This document shows, in pieces, positions 17,797-25,675 of a stretch of DNA of 64,000 nt. Source of the DNA: Polynucleobacter sp. MWH-UH25E. GTDB lineage: Bacteria > Pseudomonadota > Gammaproteobacteria > Burkholderiales > Burkholderiaceae. Numbering within the stretch: the first letter of the stretch is position 1; the number at the start of each line of letters is the position of its first letter. The position numbers were made by a program, and so were the translations under genes. Location: assembly GCF_018687095.1 (NCBI RefSeq), contig NZ_CP061286.1:1811221-1875220 (forward strand), written 5' to 3'. The notes beneath the pieces were generated by a model. That model was given only the letters and a program-made list of their open reading frames with translations. It did no database searches and had not been told where the DNA came from.

Positions 17797-19979
17797 CAGA
17801 AAATAATCCGACCACCAATGGTGATTGTTTGAGGCTGACCAAGAATGTAACTTCCCTGGCTGGTTCCAGTTCCATAGGTAATGTAGTTACGATTAAATAA
17901 ATTGACTGCACTAGCAAAAATAGAAGCTTGTTGGGTGATTTGATAATTTGCCTTCAAACCAATTACCGCATACCCAGCTACTGGTAGGGTATGCGCTCCA
18001 TCCAACCAAGAATTTCCAACCCAACGAATATTGGCAGAAATACTGGTCTTTGGCAAAGGCGAATAAGTCACAGCAGCATAGCCCATATTTTGTGGTACAC
18101 CACCAACCTGCGAGCCTATAGGATTTAGCGTTGAACTAACGCCATCACCTATCCAAGTCAACACAGTGTTGGTATGGGTATATGTACCATCAATACCCCA
18201 TTGAGCATTGATATCATGATGAGCTTGGACCTCCAGCCCCTGACTTTGTAAGTTCTGATTGTTGCCGTATAGGCTATATGTTTGACCACCCAGTCCAGTA
18301 CATACAGTAGCAGGACATCCAGCAGCTTGAGCCTGGGACAATGATACGTTTGGAGCATACACCGCATTTTTAACCTGCGCACTAAATCCTGTAACCTGGA
18401 CAAATCCAGCATTCCAACGATAGTCCGTTCCGATTTCATAACCTGTCATGTTCTCTGGCGTGAGAAGTGGATTAGCAAGACTTACGCTGGTTGCATTCCC
18501 ATAAGTTCTCAATGTGTTGTTAAGTCCAGGCGCATGAAAACCTTGATATGCAGCGGCTCTAAAATCCAGTTCCTTTGTAGCCTGATATAACAATCCAAGA
18601 TTTGGGCTAAATTTATTGACAGTCTGATTTGGCACGTTGGTATACGATGGAATGCCGTTTGAGCCCGCTATCCAATAGGTTGGAGTTTGACTCTGCCACT
18701 GATCCCCCCTCAGCGATAGAGTAGCTTGCAGGGGTATAACATCCATCTTAGACTTGAACTGAGCCATTAGCCCATAGAATTCCTGTTGACCCTTGGCGTA
18801 ATCTGATGAGGTAACAGTGCCGCTTGCGTAGCCGGCCGCAGAGCTAAATGAGTTTGTTAAATTCTGTGCCGCAACTTGCCGCGCATCTACACTCAATATT
18901 GCTTGGTCGATGATTTGATCTTTTAAATCTTTGGTGTATTGAGCAGATGCGCCTGTGGTTGAGTATGGATCATTGTAGTTGGCGCTGATATAAGGAGCGC
19001 TAGGCGGACTATTGCTGACGTTCTGTTGCCATAAAGTAGTATTTTCGTAATACGCATTTACCTGTACTTTTTCAGAGGCACTCAACCGTGTTGTGGCTCC
19101 GGCGGAGAATGTTGTCTCGTTTGTTGTTTTGGTTGCAAAGTTATACCCACCAGTTGGTAAGTTATGCATATTATGCGAACCAATATTGAAGAATGCATCA
19201 GTATCAGAGCTTAATTTCAATGAACCCTGCAGTCGATAGTTTGCACTTCCCGCGCTCTCAGGCCCCATCCCTGGTAAGAGCGGGGCCGATTGGTTGGCCT
19301 TATTTTTGTTTGGATACACAGTAGCGGGCGAAATAGTGGGCTGATTAATATATCCATCGGTATTGAAGTAATCAGCAGACACCCGAAGCTTTAATACTTC
19401 ATCAACTGCAATTTCTTTGGAAACCGCGGCATTACTAGTATTAAATGTTCCATAACTTCCAGATATTTCACCTTTGTTATCCGAAATTGGTTTTGTTGTG
19501 ATGTTTACAACACCGCCCATACCCATATTCCCATAGAGATTAGACACACCTCCACGAATTAACTCAACATCTTCAACTGCAGACAAGGGAACAAGATTCC
19601 ACTGAATAGTCCCATACATTGCATCATTGGCAGGTAAGCCATCTATCAGTGCCAGCGTTCTTGCATTTCCAAGACCGCGAACATTTAAACTCTGTCCAGT
19701 TGGGTCTTTCTCATAATAAGGCTGATCATTTAAAAAAACACTCGATTGGTTCTTTAGTACCTGATCAATGGTCATAGCTGGCGCATTTTGAATATCTTCA
19801 TTTGTTAAAACTGAAGTGTTCTGGGCCATATCTTTTAATTCTGTACCTGCTTTGCTAGCGCTGACGATAACATCACCAATACGCTGACCATAATCAGGAG
19901 GTGCAACTGTCTGAGCATTTACTTGATTTAGCATCAATACTGCTACAAAGGCTATCGGTGTGATTTTTATAGTTTTCAT
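17796..19979 (-). CDS. TonB-dependent outer-membrane receptor, probably for copper
   Basis: The 727 residues have a signal peptide ending NQVNAQ, a plug domain with VRGLGNARTLALIDGLP and VELIRGGVSNLYG, and a beta-barrel ending in aromatic Phe (GGRIIF), as TonB receptors require. The ligand is not readable from the barrel. The downstream PCu(A)C chaperone, TlpA-like protein and His/Met/Cys-bearing propeller point to copper, as for NosA/OprC receptors. No ribosome site is clear at the ATG. No TonB/ExbBD genes are present nearby. Confidence 0.85.
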   Translation of the reverse strand: MKTIKITPIAFVAVLMLNQVNAQTVAPPDYGQRIGDVIVSASKAGTELKDMAQNTSVLTNEDIQNAPAMTIDQVLKNQSSVFLNDQPYYEKDPTGQSLNVRGLGNARTLALIDGLPANDAMYGTIQWNLVPLSAVEDVELIRGGVSNLYGNMGMGGVVNITTKPISDNKGEISGSYGTFNTSNAAVSKEIAVDEVLKLRVSADYFNTDGYINQPTISPATVYPNKNKANQSAPLLPGMGPESAGSANYRLQGSLKLSSDTDAFFNIGSHNMHNLPTGGYNFATKTTNETTFSAGATTRLSASEKVQVNAYYENTTLWQQNVSNSPPSAPYISANYNDPYSTTGASAQYTKDLKDQIIDQAILSVDARQVAAQNLTNSFSSAAGYASGTVTSSDYAKGQQEFYGLMAQFKSKMDVIPLQATLSLRGDQWQSQTPTYWIAGSNGIPSYTNVPNQTVNKFSPNLGLLYQATKELDFRAAAYQGFHAPGLNNTLRTYGNATSVSLANPLLTPENMTGYEIGTDYRWNAGFVQVTGFSAQVKNAVYAPNVSLSQAQAAGCPATVCTGLGGQTYSLYGNNQNLQSQGLEVQAHHDINAQWGIDGTYTHTNTVLTWIGDGVSSTLNPIGSQVGGVPQNMGYAAVTYSPLPKTSISANIRWVGNSWLDGAHTLPVAGYAVIGLKANYQITQQASIFASAVNLFNRNYITYGTGTSQGSYILGQPQTITIGGRIIF

Positions 19980-20015
19980 ATTCTGATGGGGTGTTTGGGC
20001 TTAATAAATTTGAAA

Positions 20016-20204
20016 TTACTTTTGCGCTGGGCCACCTGTTGTCAGCGGCGTGAGTGTCAACTCAAGGCTTGTCATGGGGGCGTTGGTATTAATGGCGCTT
20101 GAAAGAACTAAATAACTGACATACACAAGCCAGATGGCAACGCCCATAGCAATGCCGATATAAACGCGCTTTAAGCGATATGAGACTTTTTCAGACACAA
20201 ACAT
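20016..20204 (-). CDS. Small single-pass membrane protein
   Basis: The protein has 62 residues when started at ATG 20204, which has GGAG six bases upstream; an ATG four codons earlier lacks such a site. A basic N-terminus (SYRLKR) precedes one membrane helix at about residues 15-36. A short Thr/Leu-rich tail follows. I recognise no family. It lies between the DUF2946 and TonB receptor genes in the proposed copper operon and may be a membrane partner there. Confidence 0.65.
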   Translation of the reverse strand: MFVSEKVSYRLKRVYIGIAMGVAIWLVYVSYLVLSSAINTNAPMTSLELTLTPLTTGGPAQK

Positions 20205-20229
20205 GTACTTCTCCATACAAGATGACTGC

Positions 20230-20288
20230 CACGCATGAAATGCGTGATTACCAATACATAGCTAGGCTATGCCCTAAGTTTTCTTAGG
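20230..20288 (-). repeat. Three consecutive perfect hairpins
   Basis: In 59 bases there are three exact inverted repeats: CACGCAT/ATGCGTG (20230-20246, loop of 3), CATAGC/GCTATG (20257-20271, loop of 3) and CCTAAG/CTTAGG (20273-20288, loop of 4). They fill the gap between the DUF2946 stop and the small membrane protein; the third overlaps the stop. No long U-run follows, so processing, attenuation or mRNA stabilisation is more likely than simple termination. Confidence 0.6.
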
Positions 20289-20652
20289 CTTTTGTGGGAG
20301 GAGCAGCTGAGGGAGGTGTTACCCAAACGTTGAGGGGCTTGGGTGATTGATAGAAAAGTTTTGGAAGCAACGCAAATGATGTTGGCGCTGCAAAAGTGAG
20401 ATTGGTATTAAATGCCGGTGTGATGGAGGCGTGAACTACGCAGTATGAGCAAGGCTGCATTGAATTGCTTGCCTCGTCATCAATCTGTACATCTAACTTC
20501 ATCTTGCTGCCATCCGCAGAACAAATTTCCATTGCAAAACCGTGACCGCCCTTCGCAAGTGACACTGCTTGTGAAACCGCTGGCGCAAGCGCACTCATTG
20601 CAATTGCCATGGCAGCAATCCAGTGAATGAAGCAGTTTTTATGGAAATTCAT
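20284..20652 (-). CDS. DUF2946-type exported protein
   Basis: The 122 residues have an N-terminal hydrophobic signal (about 8-30) and the DUF2946 features: EICSADG in the middle, CSYCVVH after it, and a Pro-rich tail. DUF2946 genes are often found near copper or TonB genes in proteobacteria, but the function is unknown. It is the first gene of the proposed copper operon. No ribosome site is seen; a TAAAAT lies nine bases before the ATG, so its leader may be very short. Confidence 0.75.
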   Translation of the reverse strand: MNFHKNCFIHWIAAMAIAMSALAPAVSQAVSLAKGGHGFAMEICSADGSKMKLDVQIDDEASNSMQPCSYCVVHASITPAFNTNLTFAAPTSFALLPKLFYQSPKPLNVWVTPPSAAPPTKA

Positions 20653-20722
20653 GATGGGAGCATTTTATCTGAATCAACCAGCTGCCCTCTCTTTTGATTC
20701 TTATTACATTTTGGGGAAACAA

Positions 20723-20744
20723 AAAGGGGTCCTAAGACCCCTTT
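20723..20744. terminator. Terminator of the oxalate antiporter gene
   Basis: AAAGGGGTC (20723-20731) pairs with GACCCCTTT (20736-20744) around loop CTAA. On the minus strand it is followed by TTTTTGTTT. It ends the antiporter transcript just before the promoter region of the copper operon. Confidence 0.88.
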
Positions 20745-20764
20745 GCGTTGGTATGTGAACCAAA

Positions 20765-22027
20765 TTACATATTAGCAGAGCGCTCGATAAGTTTGCGACG
20801 CATAGGGCGCAATACAAACCAAGCCAAGATTGCAGCAGTACCGTTCAAGATACTAGCAACCCAGAAAACCGCTTCCCAACCACCAGTAGCGCTTACCAAT
20901 ACGCTAGACAACGGAACGAGCAAAGATGCTGTGCCTTTTGCTGTGTATAGCAAGCCTGCATTACCAGCTGCATAAGTTGATCCGAATGTATCAGCATTGG
21001 TTGATGGGAACAGGCTATAGATCTCACCCCATGCAAAGAACACTAATCCAGTTAACAGAACGAACAATACTGGATCACGACCGAGGTAATACAAACCAAG
21101 AATACCCAAGCACTCGAATGCGAAGCATAAAGTCATGGTTTGCTCGCGACCAATCTTGTCAGATACCCAGCCAAAGAATGGGCGTGTCAAACCGTTCAAT
21201 ACACGGTCAACTGTCAAAGCGAATGTCAAAGCTGGCAATGCCAAGCCCATCAAGCTCACGGTTACGCCAGCAATTTGGAAGTCTTTAGCAATTGGGCCCA
21301 ACTGAGCAGTAGCCATCAAGCCACCAGCAGCAACCATCACAAACATGACGTACATAATCCAGAATACAGGCTGCTTCACCATCTCCATTGGACGGAAGTC
21401 TTTACGTGTTTGCACAACAGCTGCTTTTGCACTGGTAATAGCACTCTTGATTGGCTTAGAAAGCAATAAGCTGAGCACTACTACGATGGCGCCTTGGCCG
21501 ATACCGAAATACCAGAAAGCATCTTGATAGCCTTGGTTAGCAATCATGTTTGCAATTGGAATAACGGTCAACGCAGAACCAGCACCGAAGCCAGCCGCAG
21601 TCATACCAGCAGCCAGACCACGACGATCTGGGAACCACTTTAAGGCATTACCAACACATGTGCCATAAACAGCACCCGCACCAACACCACTCACAGCAGC
21701 TGCTACGTAAAGCATTGTCAATGTTTCTGCGTGGGCATTCATCATCCAGCCAAGACCGCATAAGATGCCACCACCGAACACTACTGGACGTGGGCCAAAC
21801 TTATCAACGAGGTAACCCTCAATAGGCACCAACCAAGTTTCGGTCAATACGAAAATCGTAAATGCAACCTGAATTGCTGCACGACCCCAGCCAAACTTGG
21901 CATCAATTGGGTTTACAAACAAGGTCCAACCATACTGCAAGTTAGCAATCATCGACATACAAATAATGCCGATTAGTAGCTGAAACCAACGGCCTCCAAT
22001 TGGCCCAGTAGTTTGCGTACCGCTCAT
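20765..22027 (-). CDS. MFS transporter, OxlT-type oxalate/formate antiporter
   Basis: The 420 residues form a 12-helix major facilitator. The N-terminus (RWFQLLIGIICMSMIANLQY, then GWTLF) and AAGFGAGSALTVIP resemble the oxalate:formate antiporter family of Oxalobacter. OxlT exchanges external oxalate for internal formate and creates proton motive force. Oxalyl-CoA decarboxylase and two formyl-CoA transferase genes lie at 59-64 kb, which supports this substrate, but the family also moves other carboxylates. AGGAG precedes the ATG. The gene has its own promoter and terminator. Confidence 0.8.
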   Translation of the reverse strand: MSGTQTTGPIGGRWFQLLIGIICMSMIANLQYGWTLFVNPIDAKFGWGRAAIQVAFTIFVLTETWLVPIEGYLVDKFGPRPVVFGGGILCGLGWMMNAHAETLTMLYVAAAVSGVGAGAVYGTCVGNALKWFPDRRGLAAGMTAAGFGAGSALTVIPIANMIANQGYQDAFWYFGIGQGAIVVVLSLLLSKPIKSAITSAKAAVVQTRKDFRPMEMVKQPVFWIMYVMFVMVAAGGLMATAQLGPIAKDFQIAGVTVSLMGLALPALTFALTVDRVLNGLTRPFFGWVSDKIGREQTMTLCFAFECLGILGLYYLGRDPVLFVLLTGLVFFAWGEIYSLFPSTNADTFGSTYAAGNAGLLYTAKGTASLLVPLSSVLVSATGGWEAVFWVASILNGTAAILAWFVLRPMRRKLIERSANM

Positions 22028-22047
22028 CTAAATCTCCTATTTATACT

Positions 22048-22094
22048 TTTATAGATTCTTAAAATCACCCTATCAATAGGGGTTGTGTGATTTT
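22048..22094 (-). promoter_or_regulatory. Promoter and nested palindromes upstream of the antiporter gene
   Basis: On the minus strand, -35 TTGATA (22076-22071) and -10 TATAAA (22053-22048) are 17 bases apart. The -35 is the centre of an exact palindrome, CCCTAT-CA-ATAGGG (22068-22081). Around it is a second exact inverted repeat, AAAATCAC (22061-22068) and GTGATTTT (22087-22094). This looks like an operator over the -35 for an unidentified regulator. Confidence 0.65.
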
Positions 22095-22101
22095 TAAGCA
22101 T

Positions 22102-22135
22102 TTGATTAAAGTTAATCTTGACGTTAATCAAGATT
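22102..22135. repeat. Overlapping inverted repeats between the antiporter and a small gene
   Basis: AATCTTGA (22114-22121) and TCAAGATT (22128-22135) are exact inverted repeats. TTGATTAA (22102-22109) and TTAATCAA (22124-22131) form a second pair that interlocks with the first. A third copy of the AGGGTGATTTT element follows at 22195-22205, inverted relative to 22061-22071. The region has no coding content and looks like a binding platform. Confidence 0.5.
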
Positions 22136-22240
22136 CCTTCAAAACCCCACTAGTGATTACCCTCCCAAAATCCTTTTAAAAATAAGGGCTATTAAGGGTG
22201 ATTTTGCTGAATTTACTTGTGCTGACAGATGAAATTTTTC
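22136..22240. other. Non-coding remainder of the 22.0-22.3 kb gap
   Basis: No open reading frame with a ribosome site and no tRNA is visible here. Apart from the AGGGTGATTTT element noted at 22195-22205 I see nothing further. Confidence 0.5.
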
Positions 22241-22270
22241 AAACAAAAAAGCCACCCGAAGGTGGCCTTT
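22241..22270 (-). terminator. UUCG-loop terminator of the 35-codon gene
   Basis: On the minus strand GCCACC pairs with GGTGGC around the stable tetraloop TTCG (22251-22266), followed by TTTTTTGTTT. It lies 24 bases after the stop of the small gene. Confidence 0.92.
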
Positions 22271-22290
22271 TGATTTTGTAATTTTTTAAA

Positions 22291-22398
22291 TTACATGCCG
22301 CGGTAAGCACCGTCAAAATCATAGTGACGGGGAGCCTGCTCTTGGCTAGTTGTGCTTTCAGTAAAAAGCTGGTTAATCATATTCAACAGTACAGTCAT
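22291..22398 (-). CDS. Previously unlisted small protein of 35 residues
   Basis: The frame begins MTVLLNMINQLFTES and ends HYDFDGAYRGM. A short amphipathic N-terminal segment is followed by a polar Gln/Ser-rich middle and an aromatic C-terminus. It is too short for most gene finders, but all expression signals are present: AAGGAG six bases before the ATG, a sigma70 promoter 22 bases before that, and a UUCG-loop terminator directly after the stop. I recognise no family. It stands alone between tRNA-Thr and the oxalate antiporter. Confidence 0.72.
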   Translation of the reverse strand: MTVLLNMINQLFTESTTSQEQAPRHYDFDGAYRGM

Positions 22399-22412
22399 TT
22401 GAATCTCCTTAA

Positions 22413-22455
22413 GGGTTAATACCTAGAGTATAACCCTAATATTATTGCTATGCAA
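22413..22455 (-). promoter_or_regulatory. Promoter and operator-like palindrome of the 35-codon gene
   Basis: On the minus strand, TTGCAT (22455-22450) and TATACT (22432-22427) are 17 bases apart. An exact inverted repeat GGGTTA/TAACCC (22413-22418 and 22431-22436) overlaps the -10 and the likely start point near 22420, as an operator would. Confidence 0.65.
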
Positions 22456-22551
22456 CAAGTTCGGATAAGTCAATTTTAATAGAACACGATAACAATTATT
22501 TATATAAGTAAATGTTTTTATTGGATTTTTTTATTTTTGAAGTAGGGTTTA

Positions 22552-22627
22552 TGGTGCCGCTTGCCGGAATCGAACTGGCGACCTTTTCATTACGAATGAA
22601 CTGCTCTACCAACTGAGCTAAAGCGGC
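22552..22627 (-). tRNA. tRNA-Thr (anticodon CGT)
   Basis: The 76-nt minus-strand sequence has acceptor GCCGCTT pairing with AAGCGGC, D-arm GCTCAGTTGGTAGAGC, anticodon loop TTCGTAA (anticodon CGT), a TTCGATT T-loop and encoded CCA. The T-stem has one A-C mismatch and the anticodon stem one G-A mismatch at its base. Confidence 0.95.
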
Positions 22628-22642
22628 CTTCTTGAGTAAATT

Positions 22643-23119
22643 CTAGCGGAAACGGTCTAAAAACTTCTTGCTGACCTTATCTAGCTGGGTAGAGTCCTTA
22701 ATTAAGAACTGCAAGCCATTTGAATCGGCGATCAGAAGTGTATTGCCAGCAATTCTGCGGATATCTTCCTCACCTTTTAGGCGGATGCGCGTTGGCCCAC
22801 GGTCAGTTTCAATATCCCAAATACTTGGTGTTGCAAATGTAGAAACCCTGGTGATCTTTTCAATCACCGGCATAAATTCACGGGCGGCTAGCTCTTCTTC
22901 AATCAGCGCAAGCTCTGCTTTAGGAATATCCGCGACATTCGGGTACCAGCAAACTTCTTTACCTGCTTGATTCATGATGCCAATACCAACACCTGTTGCA
23001 GTTATGGGGAATGCTCTCACTGGGTGAACGCCAATATGAGAAACACCTTTTGCGTCAACGAAAACTAAGCGGCCTAATGAATCGCGATGAAGTGCATTGG
23101 CAGATTGATGCTGTGTCAT
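22643..23119 (-). CDS. DUF1854 protein of the cyanophycin locus
   Basis: The 158 residues fit the DUF1854 family, which is found next to cyanophycin synthetase genes and a dedicated ABC exporter in Burkholderiales. Visible elements are FPITATGVGIGIMN, EVCWYPN, a helical ALIEEELAAREFMP segment, ERGPTRIRLKGEEDIRR-like basic strands, and a C-terminal LDRFR. There is no signal peptide or membrane helix, so it is probably cytoplasmic. It overlaps the exporter gene by ATGA, so the two proteins likely act together. Its biochemical role is unknown. Confidence 0.82.
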   Translation of the reverse strand: MTQHQSANALHRDSLGRLVFVDAKGVSHIGVHPVRAFPITATGVGIGIMNQAGKEVCWYPNVADIPKAELALIEEELAAREFMPVIEKITRVSTFATPSIWDIETDRGPTRIRLKGEEDIRRIAGNTLLIADSNGLQFLIKDSTQLDKVSKKFLDRFR

Positions 23120-25500
23120 ACCCCTCCCCCAATATTTTTTGCGATCACTTGCAATGTCTCTTCTTGTTTTTCCTCTTGTTTATCTTGATCAGATTCTTCC
23201 AAACTTTCACCAATAGCGCCACCTTCAACTAGCTCTGCGGCGTGACGTAATTGGGCTTGATACAAGGTGTAGTAAGCGCCCTGCGCTTCCATTAACTGCT
23301 CGTGAGAACCAATTTCTACGATCTCACCCTTATCAAGCACTACTAGGCGATCAGCCTTTCTCAGGGTGGAGAGACGGTGAGCGATTGCAATGGTTGTGCG
23401 GCCTTTAACCAGGTTATCTAAAGCCCGCTGAATTTCTTTCTCGGTAGTAGTGTCGACCGATGAAGTCGCCTCATCCAAGATCAAGATACTTGGGTTAATC
23501 AACAACGCTCTCGCAATAGAAATCCGTTGACGTTCACCACCAGAGAGCGATTGGCCGCGCTCACCTACTAGCGAGTCATAACCCAGCGGCAAGCGCAGAA
23601 TAAATTCATGAGCATGCGCAGCGCGAGCAGCTTCAATAATTTCTTCGCGAGTTGCATCAGGTTTGCCATATGCAATGTTTTCTGCAATTGTTCCAAAGAA
23701 CAGGAATGGCTCTTGCAATACAAGACCAATGCGCTTGCGATAGTCGGCAATTCCGATACTACGAATATCGCGCCCGTCTAACGCAATTGATCCCGAGCTC
23801 ACATCATAAAAACGGCAAATCAAGTTCACTAAGGTGCTCTTACCCGAACCGCTATGACCAACTAAACCAATCATTTCACCAGGCGCAATCTCCAGATCAA
23901 TTCCTTTGGATACGGCACGATTGCCATATCGGAATCCCACGCCACGCATGGTGATTCGGCCTTGTACAGGACCCAAAGGTGCTGGATTAATTGGCTCAGG
24001 GACGCTTGATACATGATCCAAAATATCAAAGATCCGTTTAGCGCCAGCGGCCGCTTTTTGCGTATGCGAAACAATGCGGCTCATGGAATCCAAGCGCACA
24101 TAGAAGCGACCAATGTAAGCAAGGAAAGCGATCAGAACACCCACTGTTACTTTTTGATGCGCCACCTGCCAAATGCCAAAGCCCCATACGACCAGCAAAC
24201 CAGTCTCAGTTAATAAAGTCACTGTGGGTGAAAACAATCCCCAAACGCGATTGACTCGATCATTGATTTGTAAATTGTGTTTATTGGAATCTACAAAACG
24301 TTTGAGCTCGCGATCTTCTTGTGCAAATGCTTTAACAACACGAATTCCTGGAATGGTGTCAGCCAAAATGTTGGTAACCTCAGACCAGATGCGATCAATC
24401 TTCTCAAAACCAAATCGCAACTTATCGCGCACCACATGAATCATCCAAACGATAAATGGCAAGGGAGCTAGTGTGACTAATGCGAGCAAAGGATCGATTG
24501 AAACTAAGATGGCCGCGGTCATCGTAATCATGAGAACATCGGTCGCAAAGTCAAGCGCATAAAGGGATAGGAAGACGCAGATACGATCCGTCTCAGCGCC
24601 AATGCGGGCTATCAAATCACCGGTACGCTTGCCCCCAAAGTACTCGAGCGAGAGTTTCAGCAAATGCTCAAAGGTGGTGTTACGTAAGTCAGCACCAATG
24701 CGCTCACTCACTAATGCAAGCAAATAAGTCTTCCACCAACCGAGACCCCAAGCAACTAGCGCAGCGCCGAATAGCGCTAGCAAATACATGCTCGCCAAAT
24801 GGAAATCAATTGGATTACCACGCTCATATGGAATCAACACATGATCCATTAAAGGCATCGTGAGATATGGCGGAATTAAAGTTGCGCCAGTAGAAAGTAG
24901 CGTTAATACGAAACCGAGTAATAACTGGTTTTGATAAGGCTTAGCAAAACGCCAGAGCTTGAATAATGTCCAAGTTGATGGTGGCTTATCGTCCTCAGGA
25001 TCGCAGGTTGGACATGCATCGGAGTTTGCTGGTTTAGGGCTCAAGCAAACTGGGCAAACTTGTTTGTCATACTCACCGAGTTCTGCCTCACTCTGCTGGC
25101 CATCCTTGGTAAGCTTTCTGAAAGACGATTGAAGACGTAATACTTGTGGGTTCACTGCCAGAGTGAAATACCAGACCCTTTTCAAGCTATTGGCTAACTC
25201 AAGCCTTAAATGTCCAACTCCTGCATGGTCTCCATGAACCAAGCGCTCTTCTGTACTGACCTCCCAAGACTCGAAATGCTGACCGTCAGTCCAAATCAAA
25301 AGCTGCTCTGTCAGCAGCAAGAGGCTCTTGTTAAAGCGCAGATCCGCGTCTAAATCGAGCTCAACCCATGCCAACACAGCTTCTTGGGATTGAATAGGCG
25401 ATTTTTCCCTTTTCAAAATGGCTTGCCAGTGGCTTGGCAAAGCTGGGGCAAAAGGTAGGATTTTTGGCTTCATTAACTCCAAAAGTATAGTGGAGCTCAT
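23116..25500 (-). CDS. ABC transporter (fused membrane and ATPase domains) of the cyanophycin locus
   Basis: The 794 residues form an ABC-exporter half-transporter. An unusual 180-residue N-terminal extension ends with a zinc-ribbon-like CPVC and CPTC pair (about 147-168). Six membrane helices follow (about 185-480), then the ATPase with Walker A GHSGSGKST near 545, signature LSGGERQRIS near 650 and Walker B ILILDEATSS near 672. It is co-transcribed with the DUF1854 gene and divergent from the synthetase pair. The substrate is unknown; arginine-rich peptides or a polymer precursor are speculation. Confidence 0.88.
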   Translation of the reverse strand: MSSTILLELMKPKILPFAPALPSHWQAILKREKSPIQSQEAVLAWVELDLDADLRFNKSLLLLTEQLLIWTDGQHFESWEVSTEERLVHGDHAGVGHLRLELANSLKRVWYFTLAVNPQVLRLQSSFRKLTKDGQQSEAELGEYDKQVCPVCLSPKPANSDACPTCDPEDDKPPSTWTLFKLWRFAKPYQNQLLLGFVLTLLSTGATLIPPYLTMPLMDHVLIPYERGNPIDFHLASMYLLALFGAALVAWGLGWWKTYLLALVSERIGADLRNTTFEHLLKLSLEYFGGKRTGDLIARIGAETDRICVFLSLYALDFATDVLMITMTAAILVSIDPLLALVTLAPLPFIVWMIHVVRDKLRFGFEKIDRIWSEVTNILADTIPGIRVVKAFAQEDRELKRFVDSNKHNLQINDRVNRVWGLFSPTVTLLTETGLLVVWGFGIWQVAHQKVTVGVLIAFLAYIGRFYVRLDSMSRIVSHTQKAAAGAKRIFDILDHVSSVPEPINPAPLGPVQGRITMRGVGFRYGNRAVSKGIDLEIAPGEMIGLVGHSGSGKSTLVNLICRFYDVSSGSIALDGRDIRSIGIADYRKRIGLVLQEPFLFFGTIAENIAYGKPDATREEIIEAARAAHAHEFILRLPLGYDSLVGERGQSLSGGERQRISIARALLINPSILILDEATSSVDTTTEKEIQRALDNLVKGRTTIAIAHRLSTLRKADRLVVLDKGEIVEIGSHEQLMEAQGAYYTLYQAQLRHAAELVEGGAIGESLEESDQDKQEEKQEETLQVIAKNIGGGV

Positions 25501-25675
25501 TTTTTTAGATTTATTGCCTCTGTCAACTTTAGGGGGCAGAAAACCGTTAAATTAGCGTAATCAGCCTTTTTATGTATTTTTGCCATTTTTTGGATTTTCA
25601 ATAAAACTAGAACTCAGAGACAGCCCGTTCCGTCCAAGCCCTAAACACCGGCCAAGACCCCTTGCTCCCCTATAA

